Shown piece by piece: positions 1-6,449 of a stretch of 6,449 nt of DNA. Under the pieces are notes generated by a model. That model was not told the origin of the DNA. It saw only the letters and a program-made list of their open reading frames with translations, and made no database searches. The stretch is from Chloroflexota bacterium. GTDB taxonomy: Bacteria; Chloroflexota; Anaerolineae; Anaerolineales; UBA4823. Where the stretch lies: assembly GCA_021849525.1 (NCBI GenBank), contig JAJZSS010000098.1:1-6449 (forward strand). The letters run 5' to 3'. The translations under genes were made by a program, and so were the position numbers. Every line of letters begins with the position of its first letter. Within the stretch, counting starts at the first letter, position 1.

Positions 1-549
1 CCTCGTCTGAAGAGCGGTGATTACTGGCTGGAACAGCGCATGATGCTCGTCACCGAACATTGGCGGGGTGAAACACTCCTAGGAGCATGGGATGCTCTCA
101 ACGAAGTAGCCGTCGGGCGGGGCGAGTCCTTGCGCCCGGTCCATCTAGCCGCTTATCTGGACGGACGTTTCCTGACCACCTATGTAGCGGATGCATTAAT
201 TGCCTCAACGGCAACCGGATCAACGGCCTACGCCTTGGCAGCAGGCGGCCCGATCTTACCCCCTGAGCTCCGGAATATCTTGCTGGTACCCGTTGCTCCG
301 CATTTATCGGTAGAACGCGCCATCGTTCTCGCAGAAGGTTCGACCATCGGCATCACTGTTATTTCCGAACACCAGGCTGTTTGCAGCGTCGATGGACAAC
401 CTCCAATGACCGTTCTCCAGGGCGATCGGGTTGAAGCTCGCGCCAGCGAACATACCGTTCAATTTGTCCGCTTTCAAGATCCAGGATATTTTTACCGCTA
501 TTTAACGCCTCATATGAGCCAAAATCCATCCACGGGTAATTCACGATGA
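1..549 (+). CDS. nadK: NAD kinase, C-terminal part (5' end outside window)
   Basis: This enzyme phosphorylates NAD to NADP in the cytoplasm with ATP (or polyphosphate in some relatives). The frame is open from base 1, so the 182 visible codons are the C-terminal part of a protein that is usually about 280-300 residues. The N-terminal GGDG nucleotide-binding motif must lie upstream. Counting visible codons, the family landmarks are the NE pair of LNEVAV (codons 34-35), then YxDG followed by TYVADALI, then TGSTAY (72-77) leading into the AGGPI loop, the PH of VAPH, and SVDGQ (129-133). The usual TPTGSTAY reads TATGSTAY here, a mild substitution. The tail is RFQDPGYFYRYL plus a short polar extension rather than the common LGW ending. 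An internal ATG at 40 is not the start, because conserved sequence continues upstream of it. The stop overlaps the next gene's start (ATGA). The assignment is secure. Confidence 0.95.
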   Translation, partial: PRLKSGDYWLEQRMMLVTEHWRGETLLGAWDALNEVAVGRGESLRPVHLAAYLDGRFLTTYVADALIASTATGSTAYALAAGGPILPPELRNILLVPVAPHLSVERAIVLAEGSTIGITVISEHQAVCSVDGQPPMTVLQGDRVEARASEHTVQFVRFQDPGYFYRYLTPHMSQNPSTGNSR

Positions 550-1067
550 CCAATTCAACACCCATATTAGTGTGTGCAAACCATCCCGATACCGAAACCA
601 CCCTGCGCTGCAATCGCTGTGAAAAGCCAATTTGCCCCCGCTGTGCAGTCCAGACCCCTACCGGCTATCGCTGCAAAGAATGTGTCCGCGGCCAGCAGCG
701 AATTTTTAATACCGCAGTCTGGCACGATTACCCTATCGCAATCCTGATTGCCGGTTTGCTGGGTTTTATTGGCAGTTTGGTTGTCCCACGGATTGGATTT
801 TTCGCCTTATTTCTTGGACCCATCATTGGGTCATTGGCTGCTGAAGCCGTGCGGCGCATTACCCAACGCAGGCGTTCACGAAGCCTGTTTATCAGTACTA
901 CTGTTGCAGCCGCTGTGGGGTGTTTAATACCTCTTTTCCCCCTCCTTTTGAACGCTATTATGGGTGGTGGATTCGGTTCTTTGATCCGTCTTGTGTGGTA
1001 TGGGATATACGCTTTTGGTGTAATTTCCACGATCTATTATCGGCTTTCTGGAATTCGCATTCAATAG
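546..1067 (+). CDS. B-box-like zinc-finger protein with four predicted membrane helices, function unknown
   Basis: This 173-residue protein has two clear parts. Residues 10-46 carry eight potential zinc ligands: C10, H13, C22, C25, C30, C33, C43 and C46, spaced C-x2-H-x8-C-x2-C-x4-C-x2-C-x9-C-x2-C. This resembles the cross-brace B-box fold and would bind two zinc ions. Four hydrophobic stretches follow, at about 62-80, 82-100, 114-136 and 146-165. The arginine-rich loop RRITQRRRSR (103-112) between helices 2 and 3 suggests, by the positive-inside rule, that this loop, the zinc finger and the C-terminus all face the cytoplasm. Similar fingers occur in bacteria fused to membrane domains such as rhomboid proteases, but I see no GxSG protease motif here. 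The start is fixed by the 4-base overlap with nadK, which suggests coupled translation. No strong Shine-Dalgarno sequence is visible. The function is unknown; a membrane-anchored binding or adaptor role is only a guess. Confidence 0.85.
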   Translation: MTNSTPILVCANHPDTETTLRCNRCEKPICPRCAVQTPTGYRCKECVRGQQRIFNTAVWHDYPIAILIAGLLGFIGSLVVPRIGFFALFLGPIIGSLAAEAVRRITQRRRSRSLFISTTVAAAVGCLIPLFPLLLNAIMGGGFGSLIRLVWYGIYAFGVISTIYYRLSGIRIQ

Positions 1068-1083
1068 GCTGCCAAATAGAACT

Positions 1084-2865
1084 ATGCTTAAAGAGCTACA
1101 TATTACTAATTTCGCGATCATCGATGAATTAGAGCTCCAATTCATCCCCACCCTCAATATATTTACAGGTGAAACTGGCGCGGGAAAATCTATCATCATT
1201 GATGCTGTGGAAGTTCTGCTGGGGGGGAGAGTAGATACCACGATGGTCCGATCGGGAGCAGAGCGCGCCAATCTGGAAGCTACATTTAGAATCCCCCAAA
1301 CGAATAAGGCTGTAATCGAGGGACTTCTCCAACAAGAAGAATTGCTGGACGAGCCAGATACGGTCACCCTGGCTCGTGAAATCCGCTCCACTGGTCGGAA
1401 TATCGCCCGCATCAATGGCCGCACAACCAGCACCAGCCTGTTGCGTGAGCTGGGTGAATACCTGGTGGACGTGCATGGACAGTCGGAGCATCTATCCCTT
1501 TTACGGGTAAAGCAGCATCTAAGCTTGCTCGATAACTACGCCCGCGGCATCCATGCTATGGATCAAGATACTTCTAAACCAATTGAAAACCTGTTAGAAG
1601 CCTACCGCACAACTTACCAAAAAATCCTTACGCTCCAACGTGAACTGGAACATTTACAAGCCGCCGAAAAGGATGCTGCTCGTCGATCTGATTTGCTCAA
1701 TTATCAGATCAATGAAATCGAATCTGCTCGCCTGCACCTGAACGAAGAAAGCGAGCTGCAGGAAGAACGCAACCGCCTGGCAAATGCCGAAAACCTGGCA
1801 ACATTAAGCCAGCAAGCACTTCAGATTCTGGAGGAAGGGGAGCCTGAGACACCAGCCGTCAGTGACCTTATCGGTCAGGTCGTAGCTGCGTTGGTCAATC
1901 TGGCCCGTCTGGATCCTTCCCAGGATGAGCTGACCAGCCAGGCGCAGACACTGGTCGAAAGCCTGGCGGAAATCACTTCCGCACTCCGTTTATACCAGGA
2001 CGCGATTGAGTTCAATCCACGCCGGCTCGATCAGGTGGAAGAACGCCTGGATTTATTGCACAATCTAAAACGGAAATACGGTGCAACGATCGAGGCGGTA
2101 CTTGATTTTGCAACCCAGGCGAAACAAGACCTGGATGAGATCACGCATGCCAGCGAACGGATCGAGGAGATCGATAGTCAGCTCAACCAGCTTCTTGTCC
2201 AGCTCGGCGAGGCAGGTTCAGCCCTCGCCAGGACCCGCCGTTTCGCGGCCGAACGGATGGCGAAAGAGATAGAAAATGAGCTGGTAGATTTACAAATGCC
2301 CGGCGCTCGTTTTCAAGTTGAATTCCAACCCATCGCCGATGCCCCCTTTGCGCTGCTCCCTGGCGGCGGGCAAACTGGCTTTGACGCTTCCGGAATTGAG
2401 CGCATCGAATTTCTGATCGCCCCTAATCCAGGCGAAGGATTCAAACCCCTGGTCAAGATTGCCTCCGGTGGCGAGACCTCACGCCTCATGCTTGCCCTTA
2501 AAAATGTTTTAGCCCAGGCAGACCAGGTCCCAACCCTGGTGTTCGATGAAATCGACCAGGGAATCGGTGGGCGAGTGGGCGCGGTGGTCGGAAAGAAGCT
2601 CTGGCAGCTGGCTGAGCAGCACCAGGTATTGTGCATCACACATCTTCCTCAATTGGCAGCTTATGGAGAAGCCCATTTCCGGGTTGAAAAAGCCCAGGAT
2701 CAAGGCCGCACAACAACCCACGTCTCTCAACTGAGTGAGGATGGTCGCCTATCGGAATTGGCCCAGATGATGGGGCAGATAAGCGATAATACCCTCCGTT
2801 CAGCTCGTGAAATGCGCCTATCTGTCCCTCAGCGTTCCAAATTAAAATCCCCAACCTCTGCCTGA
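1084..2865 (+). CDS. recN: DNA repair protein RecN (SMC-like ATPase)
   Basis: RecN is a cytoplasmic SMC-family ATPase that acts early in recombinational repair of double-strand breaks, holding DNA ends together. The protein is 593 residues, close to the usual 550-590, and looks complete. The start MLKELHITNFAIIDELEL is the standard RecN opening. Walker A is GETGAGKS (29-36), followed by LLGGR. The Q-loop region DVHGQSEH spans 129-136. Coiled-coil arms lie at about 170-245 and 318-398, with the RecN-typical LHNLKRKYG at 325-333 and LVDLQMPGARF near 400-410 leading back to the C-terminal head. The ABC signature is ASGGETSR (460-467), Walker B is VFDEID (486-491), and the switch histidine sits in ITHLPQ (518-523). 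The D-loop reads GIGG rather than the common G-x-SG. The gene begins 16 bases after the zinc-finger gene, with no clear ribosome site and no promoter or LexA-like box in the gap. It is probably the last gene of the nadK unit. Confidence 0.97.
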   Translation: MLKELHITNFAIIDELELQFIPTLNIFTGETGAGKSIIIDAVEVLLGGRVDTTMVRSGAERANLEATFRIPQTNKAVIEGLLQQEELLDEPDTVTLAREIRSTGRNIARINGRTTSTSLLRELGEYLVDVHGQSEHLSLLRVKQHLSLLDNYARGIHAMDQDTSKPIENLLEAYRTTYQKILTLQRELEHLQAAEKDAARRSDLLNYQINEIESARLHLNEESELQEERNRLANAENLATLSQQALQILEEGEPETPAVSDLIGQVVAALVNLARLDPSQDELTSQAQTLVESLAEITSALRLYQDAIEFNPRRLDQVEERLDLLHNLKRKYGATIEAVLDFATQAKQDLDEITHASERIEEIDSQLNQLLVQLGEAGSALARTRRFAAERMAKEIENELVDLQMPGARFQVEFQPIADAPFALLPGGGQTGFDASGIERIEFLIAPNPGEGFKPLVKIASGGETSRLMLALKNVLAQADQVPTLVFDEIDQGIGGRVGAVVGKKLWQLAEQHQVLCITHLPQLAAYGEAHFRVEKAQDQGRTTTHVSQLSEDGRLSELAQMMGQISDNTLRSAREMRLSVPQRSKLKSPTSA

Positions 2866-2866
2866 G

Positions 2867-2885
2867 TCTCGTAAACGAAACGAGA
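2867..2885. promoter_or_regulatory. Perfect 6-bp inverted repeat after recN, possible operator or weak terminator
   Basis: TCTCGT (2867-2872) and its exact complement ACGAGA (2880-2885) flank a 7-base spacer, AAACGAA. A G-T wobble pair at 2866/2886 could extend the stem to seven. The repeat starts one base after the recN stop codon. No T tract follows, so intrinsic termination would be weak. It covers the region where the -35 element of the downstream promoter would lie, so a protein-binding site is at least as plausible. Its function is inferred from position only. Confidence 0.4.
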
Positions 2886-2890
2886 TGCTC

Positions 2891-2899
2891 TGGTACAAT
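2891..2899 (+). promoter_or_regulatory. Extended -10 promoter for the downstream regulator gene
   Basis: TGGTACAAT fits the extended -10 pattern TGnTATAAT with one mismatch. At 17-bp spacing the -35 position (2871-2876) reads GTAAAC, which is poor, as is common when an extended -10 is present. Transcription would begin near 2906 and leave a leader of about 60 bases before the TTG start at 2969. This is the only convincing promoter-like sequence in the recN-regulator gap. It supports separate transcription of the regulator, although read-through from recN is not excluded. Confidence 0.5.
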
Positions 2900-2941
2900 A
2901 AATAAACCGGAGTAAGTGTTTATTGCATTGATAGCGAAAAC

Positions 2942-2954
2942 TCTCGTTCTACGA
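2942..2954. repeat. Third copy of the TCTCGT hexamer, in the regulator leader
   Basis: TCTCGT at 2942-2947 repeats the left arm of the inverted repeat at 2867-2885, 75 bases downstream in the same orientation. It also begins a small palindrome, TCGT-TCT-ACGA (2944-2954), ending next to the ribosome binding site. With the two arms upstream, the hexamer occurs three times around the promoter. This would suit a site for autoregulation, but short-word recurrence by chance cannot be excluded. Confidence 0.25.
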
Positions 2955-2961
2955 AGGCAGG
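2954..2961 (+). promoter_or_regulatory. Weak ribosome binding site supporting a TTG start
   Basis: AAGGCAGG is an imperfect Shine-Dalgarno sequence lying 7 bases before the TTG at 2969. The same element would be 16 bases from the TTG at 2978 and 28 from the first ATG at 2990, both too far. The spacing therefore favours 2969 as the regulator's start. Confidence 0.45.
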
Positions 2962-2968
2962 TTGGGCT

Positions 2969-5900
2969 TTGCACAATTTGAGCATTCTGATGCTTGGTCC
3001 TCCAGAAATTTACCAGGGGGGCCAGCCTCTGCGCATAACACGGCGAAGCACCCGCAATTTGTTGTTTTATCTGGCATGCCGCAAGGGCATGCTTATGCGT
3101 GATGAGTTAGCATTTCTCTTCTGGGGGGATCTACCGGACGAGGCTGCTCGCAAGCGATTACGCGAGACTATCAGCCGCTTACGAGGGTCTCTGGCAAATC
3201 CGAATTGGATTTTAACAGGATCCGATCTTGTTGGGCTTGATTTTGAATCAGTCTATGTGGATCGGGATGAGTTTAACGACCTGGTCAATCCACTCCTTCC
3301 AGTTGCCAACCGTATACCAGTCGACCAACCTTTGCCCCAACCGATCTACCTGAAAATTACAAAGGCACTCTCTCTCTGGCGCAGTCCCAGATGGATGGCT
3401 GGTACAACCATGACTGGCTCCGTCGAGTTAGAAGACTGGATGACGAATGAGTCTTACCAGCTGGAGCAAACCTATCTTAATCTTTTGGAGCGCGTTTCAT
3501 TTCACGCGCTGGCTTCAACGAATCTCGAAGAAAGCCAATATTACGCCCGCCAGGGATTGGCAATTGACAATACTCGGGTGGAATTTCATTACATTATCTT
3601 GCGCGCTATGCTCAGTATGGGCCGTTCAATCCAGGCCCGAGAGCATTACCAACAGCATATCCACGTTCTTGAAGATAAGGAACTCGTAACCGATCAAAAT
3701 TTACTGGAAATTATTCACCAAATCAATGGGGAAACGCCGGTCGATCGCGGTCAGTCTGTTCGACCGCGTTGGAATTTGCATTCCACAATAAAAGTTCCCT
3801 TTGTGGGTCGCCAGGCAGTCCTGGACCAGTTATGGCAAAGGTTTTACAAAGGCGGCGGAGCATTAATCTTAGGCGAGTCAGGTCAGGGTAAAACGCGCCT
3901 GCTCGAGCATTTCACGAGCCAGGCGGCTCCATCAGCCCGTTTGCTGACGGTTACCTGTCGCTCAGCCGAAAGCCATCTCGAGCTTCAGCCGGTTATCGAA
4001 TTGATCCGAGCCCATTTCGATGACAGCGATTGGCTTGCTGTTCCGGCGCCCTGGGCCGCGCAATTGGCAGGATTATTCCCGGAATTATTAGAGTTACGCC
4101 CTGAACTCCGCCACTTCTATGGCAATACTCATTTCGAACAATCGCAAGTCAGTCACTCAGTTATTTTTGAAGCTATCCGCCAGGGCTTGTGGGCTATCGC
4201 TCAACGACAAAAACTTCTGATATGTATTGAAGATTTACATTGGGCGGACGATGCTACTTTTGCCTTGCTTGCCTATCTTCTGGAACGCCCACCTTTTTCC
4301 GAGCGAAGTGTTATCTTAATGAGTGCCCGTATAAATGAATCGAAGCCTCAGGTGGGAGTGCTTGAAGATTATTTTCGCAAGTCGCCGCGTTCGTCTGTGT
4401 TGGAATTAACAGGTCTCACCCTTGAAGAAACTGGCGGATTAATCAGCAATTTACTGACACGTACTCCAACCGAAGCCTTGGTCGGTCAAATACACAAGGA
4501 CAGCGGAGGCAATCCCCTTTATATTCTAGAATCTATAAGAACAATCCTTGAGCGCGGTATCGATCCAACGAGCGAACAGATCGCGTCGATCCCGGTACCG
4601 GAAAAAATCATCAAGCTCATCCAGCAACGCCTGGAGAGTTTAAGCCAGCCTGAGCGAATTATCTTAGAAATAGCCGCGATCTATGGCACTGAATTCGATC
4701 CTGCTGTAATCCAGGATGCCAGCGACTTAAAATTAGATCAATTTGCCAGATACCTCGACCAGCTCACCGAACGTTCATTGATCGAACCACTCGAGCACAA
4801 AGTCGGTGAACCCCGTTTTCGGTTCGTGCATGGCAAATTTCGGGAAGTGGTCCTGGCAGAAATACCCGACCTGCGCCAGCGCTGGGTACATCGCAAAATT
4901 GCTGAAGCGCTTTCCAGAGATCCGGTACTGCCGTATAACCACCCGGGACTCATGGCTGAACATTATGAAAAATCAAATGATGCGACGAACGCGTTCCAAT
5001 TTTGGATTTTGGCTGCGCAACAAACACGTAGAGCTAATTTGGTTACCACTGCCCTGGAATACCTGGAGCGCGCTGAACGCCAACTAAGGTTGGCTTCAGA
5101 CGTCTCTACCCGGCAAGTTTACGACTTTTACATTGAGTGGGCAAAAATCGCTTATGAGACTGAAAAATTAGAATTAGTCCAGCAGATCTCAAAAGCCTTG
5201 TTGGATATCGGTTATGAAAGACGCAGTGATTTATTGATCGGCGCCGCCCATGAAACCCTTAGCGACGGTTATATGCTTGAGAAAAAATTTGAGTCAGCTT
5301 TAGCCAGTAACCTTCAGGCAGAAAAGTTTATCACGCGCACAGGATATGGGCTGGCGATGATCCAGATGTATACCCGGCGTGGGCTTTATTTATATTTGCT
5401 CAACCGCTTTTCAGAAGCGGATATCGCCTTGCACTCTGCATTAGAACAACCTGTCGACGATAAAGATCCTCGGTACCTTCAATCGATTGCTAACACCTAC
5501 AAACAGCTTGCAATGTTGAGCATGATCACCGGTTGGCCCTCCAAAAGCCTTTCTTATGCCATAAATGCCCAAAAATATTATCAGATGATCCGGGATCCTT
5601 ATGGACAGGTTTCGGCATATAGTGGAATTACGCACGCCCACTTTTACCTAGGCAATTATCAGATCGCCAGACAAAATTGTGAAGCTGGAATTGAACTGGC
5701 GGAAACGATCCAGGCATGGCGATTGCTGGGTTACCTCTACAGCCATGCAGCCAGGATAGATATCGAAACCGGCAATTTAGACTCTGCATTAATTAATGCT
5801 CGCCAGATGATTCAATTGGGAATTGAGCAAAATCACTCCGAGATGATCGCAATCGGAAATTCGATCATAGGTGATATTTTTAGCTGGCTACAGGATTATG

Positions 5901-6449
5901 AAGAAGCCTTCAAGTATTATCAGTCGGGCGCCGAAGCCAATCGAAATCCTTTCGCCGATCACGTTCTATCATACCGGGTGAGTTTTTCACAATCCTTAAT
6001 TAGTAAAACCCAAGCTGGGCTGGCGAATCTCGATCAGACAATCCAATTGGTTTCAGATCAGGGGTTTGTCCTGGAAACCATACTGGGGAAATTATCCAAA
6101 TTATTCGTGTTATATGAAAGCGCCCAGGATGAAGAATTACCGGCGCTTGCTGCTGAGATCGTACAGGAAGCTACTCAACGTGGGTTAAAATCGATTCGAA
6201 TTATTGCTTCCATGGTTTTATCTTTACTCGATCTAAGGGGACAAGCTTTACAGAATGCAGATCAACCATTTGAGAATTTAGTGCAGGAAGCCCAGGCAAT
6301 TGGCAATCCTTTGTTGGAAAGCACCATCTATTTTTATTTTTGCCGCGCATACAATTTCATGAGAAAAGTCCTTCAGGTGGACCAGGCGCGGATAAAACAA
6401 ATATTAGACCAGCTCGAGGAAGGTGCTCAAGAGCCGTTAATCAAGTCTT
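2969..6449 (+). CDS. SARP/BTAD-type regulator with AAA_16/STAND ATPase and TPR-like solenoid (3' end outside window)
   Basis: The frame is open for 1160 codons and runs past the window end. It was read codon by codon without a stop. Residues 4-95 form an OmpR/PhoB-like winged helix of the SARP type: strand LSILMLGPPEIY, then FLFWGDLPDEAARKRLRE and the recognition-helix region TISRLRGSL. A BTAD helical domain covers about 97-250, starting VDRDEF and including ELEDWM. An AAA_16/STAND-type ATPase follows: FVGR (278-281), Walker A GESGQGKT (302-309), Walker B ICIEDLHWAD (418-427) and SGGNPLY (512-518). From about 655 to the end is an alpha-solenoid of TPR-like helices with a 40-residue period. 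I chose the TTG at 2969 because an upstream stop lies at 2903, only TTG or ATG starts at 2969, 2978 and 2990 remain, and starting at the ATG would cut off the first strand. Known relatives such as AfsR (about 990 residues) and MalT use ATP binding and a sensor region to control DNA binding. The ligand and target genes are unknown. A further C-terminal domain may lie beyond the window. Confidence 0.88.
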   Translation, partial: MHNLSILMLGPPEIYQGGQPLRITRRSTRNLLFYLACRKGMLMRDELAFLFWGDLPDEAARKRLRETISRLRGSLANPNWILTGSDLVGLDFESVYVDRDEFNDLVNPLLPVANRIPVDQPLPQPIYLKITKALSLWRSPRWMAGTTMTGSVELEDWMTNESYQLEQTYLNLLERVSFHALASTNLEESQYYARQGLAIDNTRVEFHYIILRAMLSMGRSIQAREHYQQHIHVLEDKELVTDQNLLEIIHQINGETPVDRGQSVRPRWNLHSTIKVPFVGRQAVLDQLWQRFYKGGGALILGESGQGKTRLLEHFTSQAAPSARLLTVTCRSAESHLELQPVIELIRAHFDDSDWLAVPAPWAAQLAGLFPELLELRPELRHFYGNTHFEQSQVSHSVIFEAIRQGLWAIAQRQKLLICIEDLHWADDATFALLAYLLERPPFSERSVILMSARINESKPQVGVLEDYFRKSPRSSVLELTGLTLEETGGLISNLLTRTPTEALVGQIHKDSGGNPLYILESIRTILERGIDPTSEQIASIPVPEKIIKLIQQRLESLSQPERIILEIAAIYGTEFDPAVIQDASDLKLDQFARYLDQLTERSLIEPLEHKVGEPRFRFVHGKFREVVLAEIPDLRQRWVHRKIAEALSRDPVLPYNHPGLMAEHYEKSNDATNAFQFWILAAQQTRRANLVTTALEYLERAERQLRLASDVSTRQVYDFYIEWAKIAYETEKLELVQQISKALLDIGYERRSDLLIGAAHETLSDGYMLEKKFESALASNLQAEKFITRTGYGLAMIQMYTRRGLYLYLLNRFSEADIALHSALEQPVDDKDPRYLQSIANTYKQLAMLSMITGWPSKSLSYAINAQKYYQMIRDPYGQVSAYSGITHAHFYLGNYQIARQNCEAGIELAETIQAWRLLGYLYSHAARIDIETGNLDSALINARQMIQLGIEQNHSEMIAIGNSIIGDIFSWLQDYEEAFKYYQSGAEANRNPFADHVLSYRVSFSQSLISKTQAGLANLDQTIQLVSDQGFVLETILGKLSKLFVLYESAQDEELPALAAEIVQEATQRGLKSIRIIASMVLSLLDLRGQALQNADQPFENLVQEAQAIGNPLLESTIYFYFCRAYNFMRKVLQVDQARIKQILDQLEEGAQEPLIKS

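Noticed and set aside
40..549. Complete small gene starting at the ATG at 40
   Set aside because: The frame is open to base 1 and upstream residues continue the NAD kinase sequence, so this is the 3' part of a gene cut by the window edge.
924..1433. Minus-strand open frame of 169 codons across the zinc-finger and recN genes
   Set aside because: It lies opposite the conserved RecN Walker A region and the end of the membrane protein, has no recognisable motif, and is a shadow of those genes.
2867..2890. Intrinsic terminator for recN
   Set aside because: The stem is only 6-7 bp and the bases after it (TGCTCTGG) contain no T tract, so it was listed as a possible operator or weak terminator instead.
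2636..2974. Minus-strand open frame covering the recN end and the gap
   Set aside because: It overlaps the conserved RecN C-terminus, has no recognisable family features, and would need a promoter inside the regulator gene; none was seen.
3368..3377. CT dinucleotide run
   Set aside because: Only five CT units, within coding sequence for KALSLW of the BTAD domain. It is too short to call a meaningful repeat.
3447..3689. Small plus-strand open frame inside the regulator
   Set aside because: It lies in another frame over the BTAD domain, where the main frame has clear family sequence. It is a chance frame.
4806..5087. Small plus-strand open frame, and minus-strand frames opposite it, inside the regulator
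   Set aside because: The main frame is continuous here and encodes the ATPase-solenoid junction. The alternative products look random.

Overview
All genes in this window lie on the plus strand, and almost every base is coding. The order is nadK (5' part missing), a small zinc-finger membrane protein, recN, a gap of about 100 bases, and one very long regulator gene that runs off the right end. The protein sequences point to Chloroflexota, probably an Anaerolineae-like lineage. The reasons are the SARP-type (BTAD) regulator fused to an ATPase and TPR repeats, the B-box-like zinc finger with membrane helices, the G-G form of the RecN D-loop, and an extended -10 promoter (TGGTACAAT). This placement is from recognition only; no database comparison was possible.

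Region 1-2865 looks like one transcription unit. The C-terminal catalytic half of NAD kinase (NADP synthesis) overlaps the next gene through ATGA. That gene encodes a 173-residue protein with eight zinc ligands followed by four predicted membrane helices. After only 16 bases comes a complete recN, whose product is an SMC-like ATPase for double-strand break repair. All its ATPase motifs are intact. No promoter or LexA-like box is evident in the short gaps, so recN is probably transcribed from upstream of the window.

Region 2866-2968 is the only real intergenic space. It holds a perfect 6-bp inverted repeat just after the recN stop, an extended -10 promoter, a further copy of the same hexamer, and a weak ribosome binding site that fits a TTG start.

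Region 2969-6449 is a single reading frame of at least 1160 codons with no stop, read through by hand. In order the protein has a winged-helix DNA-binding domain, a BTAD helical domain, an AAA_16/STAND-type ATPase, and a long alpha-solenoid with a 40-residue period. This layout resembles AfsR/SARP and MalT-like regulators: a sensor solenoid and nucleotide switch probably control DNA binding. Its ligand and targets cannot be read from this window. It is probably independent of the upstream genes, because it has its own promoter-like signal. There are no RNA genes, CRISPR arrays or mobile elements that I can support.
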